Both the position numbers and the translations under genes were made by a program. This document shows positions 62,643-64,000 of a DNA stretch of 64,000 bases, piece by piece. The number at the start of each line of letters is the position of its first letter. Within the stretch, counting starts at the first letter, position 1. The DNA comes from Streptomyces sp. A0958 (GTDB lineage Bacteria; Actinomycetota; Actinomycetes; Streptomycetales; Streptomycetaceae). The notes beneath the pieces were generated by a model. It ran no database searches, was not told where the DNA came from, and saw nothing but the letters and a program-made list of their open reading frames with translations. Location of the stretch: assembly GCF_004795035.1 (NCBI RefSeq), contig NZ_SSBK01000020.1:1-64000 (forward strand), in the 5' to 3' direction.

Positions 62643-62676
62643 CGGTTCCCGGTGCCGTCGCCGGCACCGGGGACCG
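62643..62676 (-). terminator. Hairpin terminator of malate synthase
   Basis: CGGTTCCCGGTGCCG (62643-62657) pairs with CGGCACCGGGGACCG (62662-62676, one G-U pair) just past the stop of the minus-strand aceB gene. Confidence 0.7.
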
Positions 62677-62695
62677 CCGTCGTACGCGGGACGTG

Positions 62696-64000
62696 TCAGC
62701 GCAGCCGCTCGTACGCCGGGAGCGTCAGGAAGTCCGCGTAGTCCTGGTCCAGCGAGACCTGGAGCAGCAGGTCGTGGGCCTCCTGCCACTGGCCGGCGGC
62801 GAAGGCCTCGTCGCCGGTCTCGGCGCGGATCGCGGTCAGCTCCTCGGCGGCGACCTTGCGGGCCAGGTCCGCCGTGGCGTGCTCGCCGTTCTCGAAGACC
62901 ACGTCCGCGTTGATCCACTGCCAGATCTGGGAGCGGGAGATCTCGGCGGTGGCCGCGTCCTCCATCAGGTTGAAGATGGCGACCGCGCCCATGCCGCGCA
63001 GCCAGGCCTCGATGTAGCGGATGCCGACCGCGACGGCGTTGCGCAGCCCCTCGTAGGTGGGTTTGGCCTGGAGGGTGTCGATGGCGATCAGGTCGCCGGC
63101 CGCGACCGACACGTCCTCGCGCAGCCGCTCCTTCTGGTTCGGCTTCTCGCCGAGGACCGCGTCGAAGGAGGCCATGGCGATCGGGACGAGGTCGGGGTGG
63201 GCGACCCAGGAGCCGTCGAATCCGTCATTGGCCTCGCGGTCCTTGTCGGCCTTGACCTTCTCGAAGGCGACCTTGTTGACCTCGGCGTCGCGGCGGGACG
63301 GGATGAAGGCCGCCATGCCTCCGATGGCGTGGGCGCCGCGCTTGTGGCAGGTGCGGACGAGGAGTTCGGTGTACGCCCGCATGAACGGGGCGGTCATCGT
63401 CACCGCGTTGCGGTCCGGCAGGACGAATTTGGCGCCGCCGTCACGGAAGTTCTTGACGATGGAGAAGAGGTAGTCCCAGCGGCCGGCGTTGAGCCCGGAG
63501 GCGTGGTCGCGCAGCTCGTAGAGGATCTCCTCCATCTCGTACGCGGCGGTGATCGTCTCGATCAGGACCGTGGCGCGGACGGTGCCCTGCGGGATGCCGA
63601 GCCGGTCCTGGGCGAAGACGAAGATGTCGTTCCAGAGGCGGGCCTCCAGGTGCGATTCCGTCTTCGGCAGGTAGAAGTACGGGCCCTTGCCGAGGTCGAT
63701 CAGGCGCTGCGCGTTGTGGAAGAAGTAGAGCCCGAAGTCGACCAGCGCGCCGGGCACCGGGGTGCCGTCGAGCTGGAGGTGGCGCTCGTCCAGGTGCCAG
63801 CCCCGGGGGCGGGTGACGACGGTCGCGAGCTCGTCGGCCGGCTTCAGCGCGTACGACTTGCCGGACTTCGGGTCGGTGAAGTCGATGGACCGTTGGTAGG
63901 CGTCCATCAGGTTGAGCTGGCCGAGGACGACGTTCTCCCAGGTGGGGGCGGAAGCGTCCTCGAAGTCGGCGAGCCAGACCTTCGCGCCCGAGTTCAGGGC
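62696..64000 (-). CDS. aceB: Malate synthase A (partial, start beyond the right edge)
   Basis: The last 434 residues of malate synthase A, which condenses glyoxylate and acetyl-CoA to malate. The frame is open to base 64000; roughly 100 N-terminal residues are missing compared with the usual length of about 540. Visible features include VWLADFEDASAPTWEN near the edge, RGWHLDERHLQLDG, TVRATVLIETITAAYEMEEI with the catalytic Arg and metal-binding Glu, LNAGRWDYLFSIVKNF, and the C-terminal SRSQIWQWINAD. In this genome region it drains glyoxylate alongside gcl. The promoter lies outside the window, so shared AllR-type control could not be examined. Confidence 0.96.
   Translation of the reverse strand, partial: ALNSGAKVWLADFEDASAPTWENVVLGQLNLMDAYQRSIDFTDPKSGKSYALKPADELATVVTRPRGWHLDERHLQLDGTPVPGALVDFGLYFFHNAQRLIDLGKGPYFYLPKTESHLEARLWNDIFVFAQDRLGIPQGTVRATVLIETITAAYEMEEILYELRDHASGLNAGRWDYLFSIVKNFRDGGAKFVLPDRNAVTMTAPFMRAYTELLVRTCHKRGAHAIGGMAAFIPSRRDAEVNKVAFEKVKADKDREANDGFDGSWVAHPDLVPIAMASFDAVLGEKPNQKERLREDVSVAAGDLIAIDTLQAKPTYEGLRNAVAVGIRYIEAWLRGMGAVAIFNLMEDAATAEISRSQIWQWINADVVFENGEHATADLARKVAAEELTAIRAETGDEAFAAGQWQEAHDLLLQVSLDQDYADFLTLPAYERLR

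Overview
The window is about 64 kb of very GC-rich DNA with Streptomyces-type features: strong codon bias, GTG/TTG starts coupled by ATGA/GTGA overlaps, many secreted polysaccharide hydrolases and GntR/LuxR-type regulators. The order gcl - katA - glxR - hyi - uricase genes - malate synthase matches what I recall of the purine/allantoin and glyoxylate region of S. coelicolor (memory only, not checked). No rRNA, tRNA or CRISPR array was seen.

Left arm (1-10655): a TerD-like stress protein, a DMT-type transporter, a winged-helix AlkZ/YcaQ-like protein, a GAF-LuxR regulator divergent from two overlapping acyl-CoA synthetases, two small conserved proteins, and glyoxylate carboligase (gcl) behind a double palindromic operator.

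Island (about 10658-32142), lying between gcl and katA. It opens with an IS982-family element abutting the gcl stop codon, a 217-bp MITE nested at the end of that element, and scraps of a lanthipeptide/thiopeptide-type dehydratase and of a second gcl. Next comes a compact, apparently intact gene cluster (13019-29111): two ABC exporter half-transporters, a free-standing condensation domain, a cupin, an acyl carrier protein, a ketosynthase fused to a degenerate ketosynthase, an acyl/aryl-AMP ligase, a phosphoribosyltransferase-thymidylate kinase fusion, a second phosphoribosyltransferase, an archaeal-type IMP cyclohydrolase-like protein, a nucleotidyltransferase and an A-T NRPS module with a serine-like code. 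I do not recognise this combination. It suggests a nucleotide-derived lipo- or acyl-peptide product and is the strongest candidate for an undescribed system. Two promoters carry the same 16-bp palindrome between -35 and -10. The palindrome is nearly identical to the DasR-like site in the promoter of the chitinase gene at 57 kb. The island ends in a run of broken genes (29197-32142).

Purine/glyoxylate block (32389-52146): catalase, tartronate semialdehyde reductase and hydroxypyruvate isomerase on the minus strand; later a thiamine-binding-like protein and HTH regulator pair, then OHCU decarboxylase, hydroxyisourate hydrolase, uricase, two NCS2 nucleobase permeases and an 8-oxoguanine deaminase-like amidohydrolase. 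Two regulatory themes link distant genes: paired TTCCG..CGGAA palindromes before gcl and hyi, and a TCAACA-AAC-TGTTGA palindrome overlapping the -35 of both katA and the uricase operon. Embedded in this block is a sugar-scavenging locus (36071-43443): a CBM-GH16 enzyme, a GH20 hexosaminidase, a CUT1 ABC importer and a divergent GntR regulator.

Right arm (52206-64000): tandem GH46 chitosanases (one secreted, one a lipoprotein), an alpha/beta hydrolase lacking its nucleophile serine, an amidohydrolase, an FnIII lipoprotein and a GH18 chitinase, both behind DasR-like sites. A three-gene unit follows (Asp/Gly repeat peptide with one His per repeat, JmjC-type cupin oxygenase, sucrase/ferredoxin-like protein) that looks like a peptide-modification system. 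Last come a helicase-like remnant and malate synthase (aceB), which runs off the right edge.
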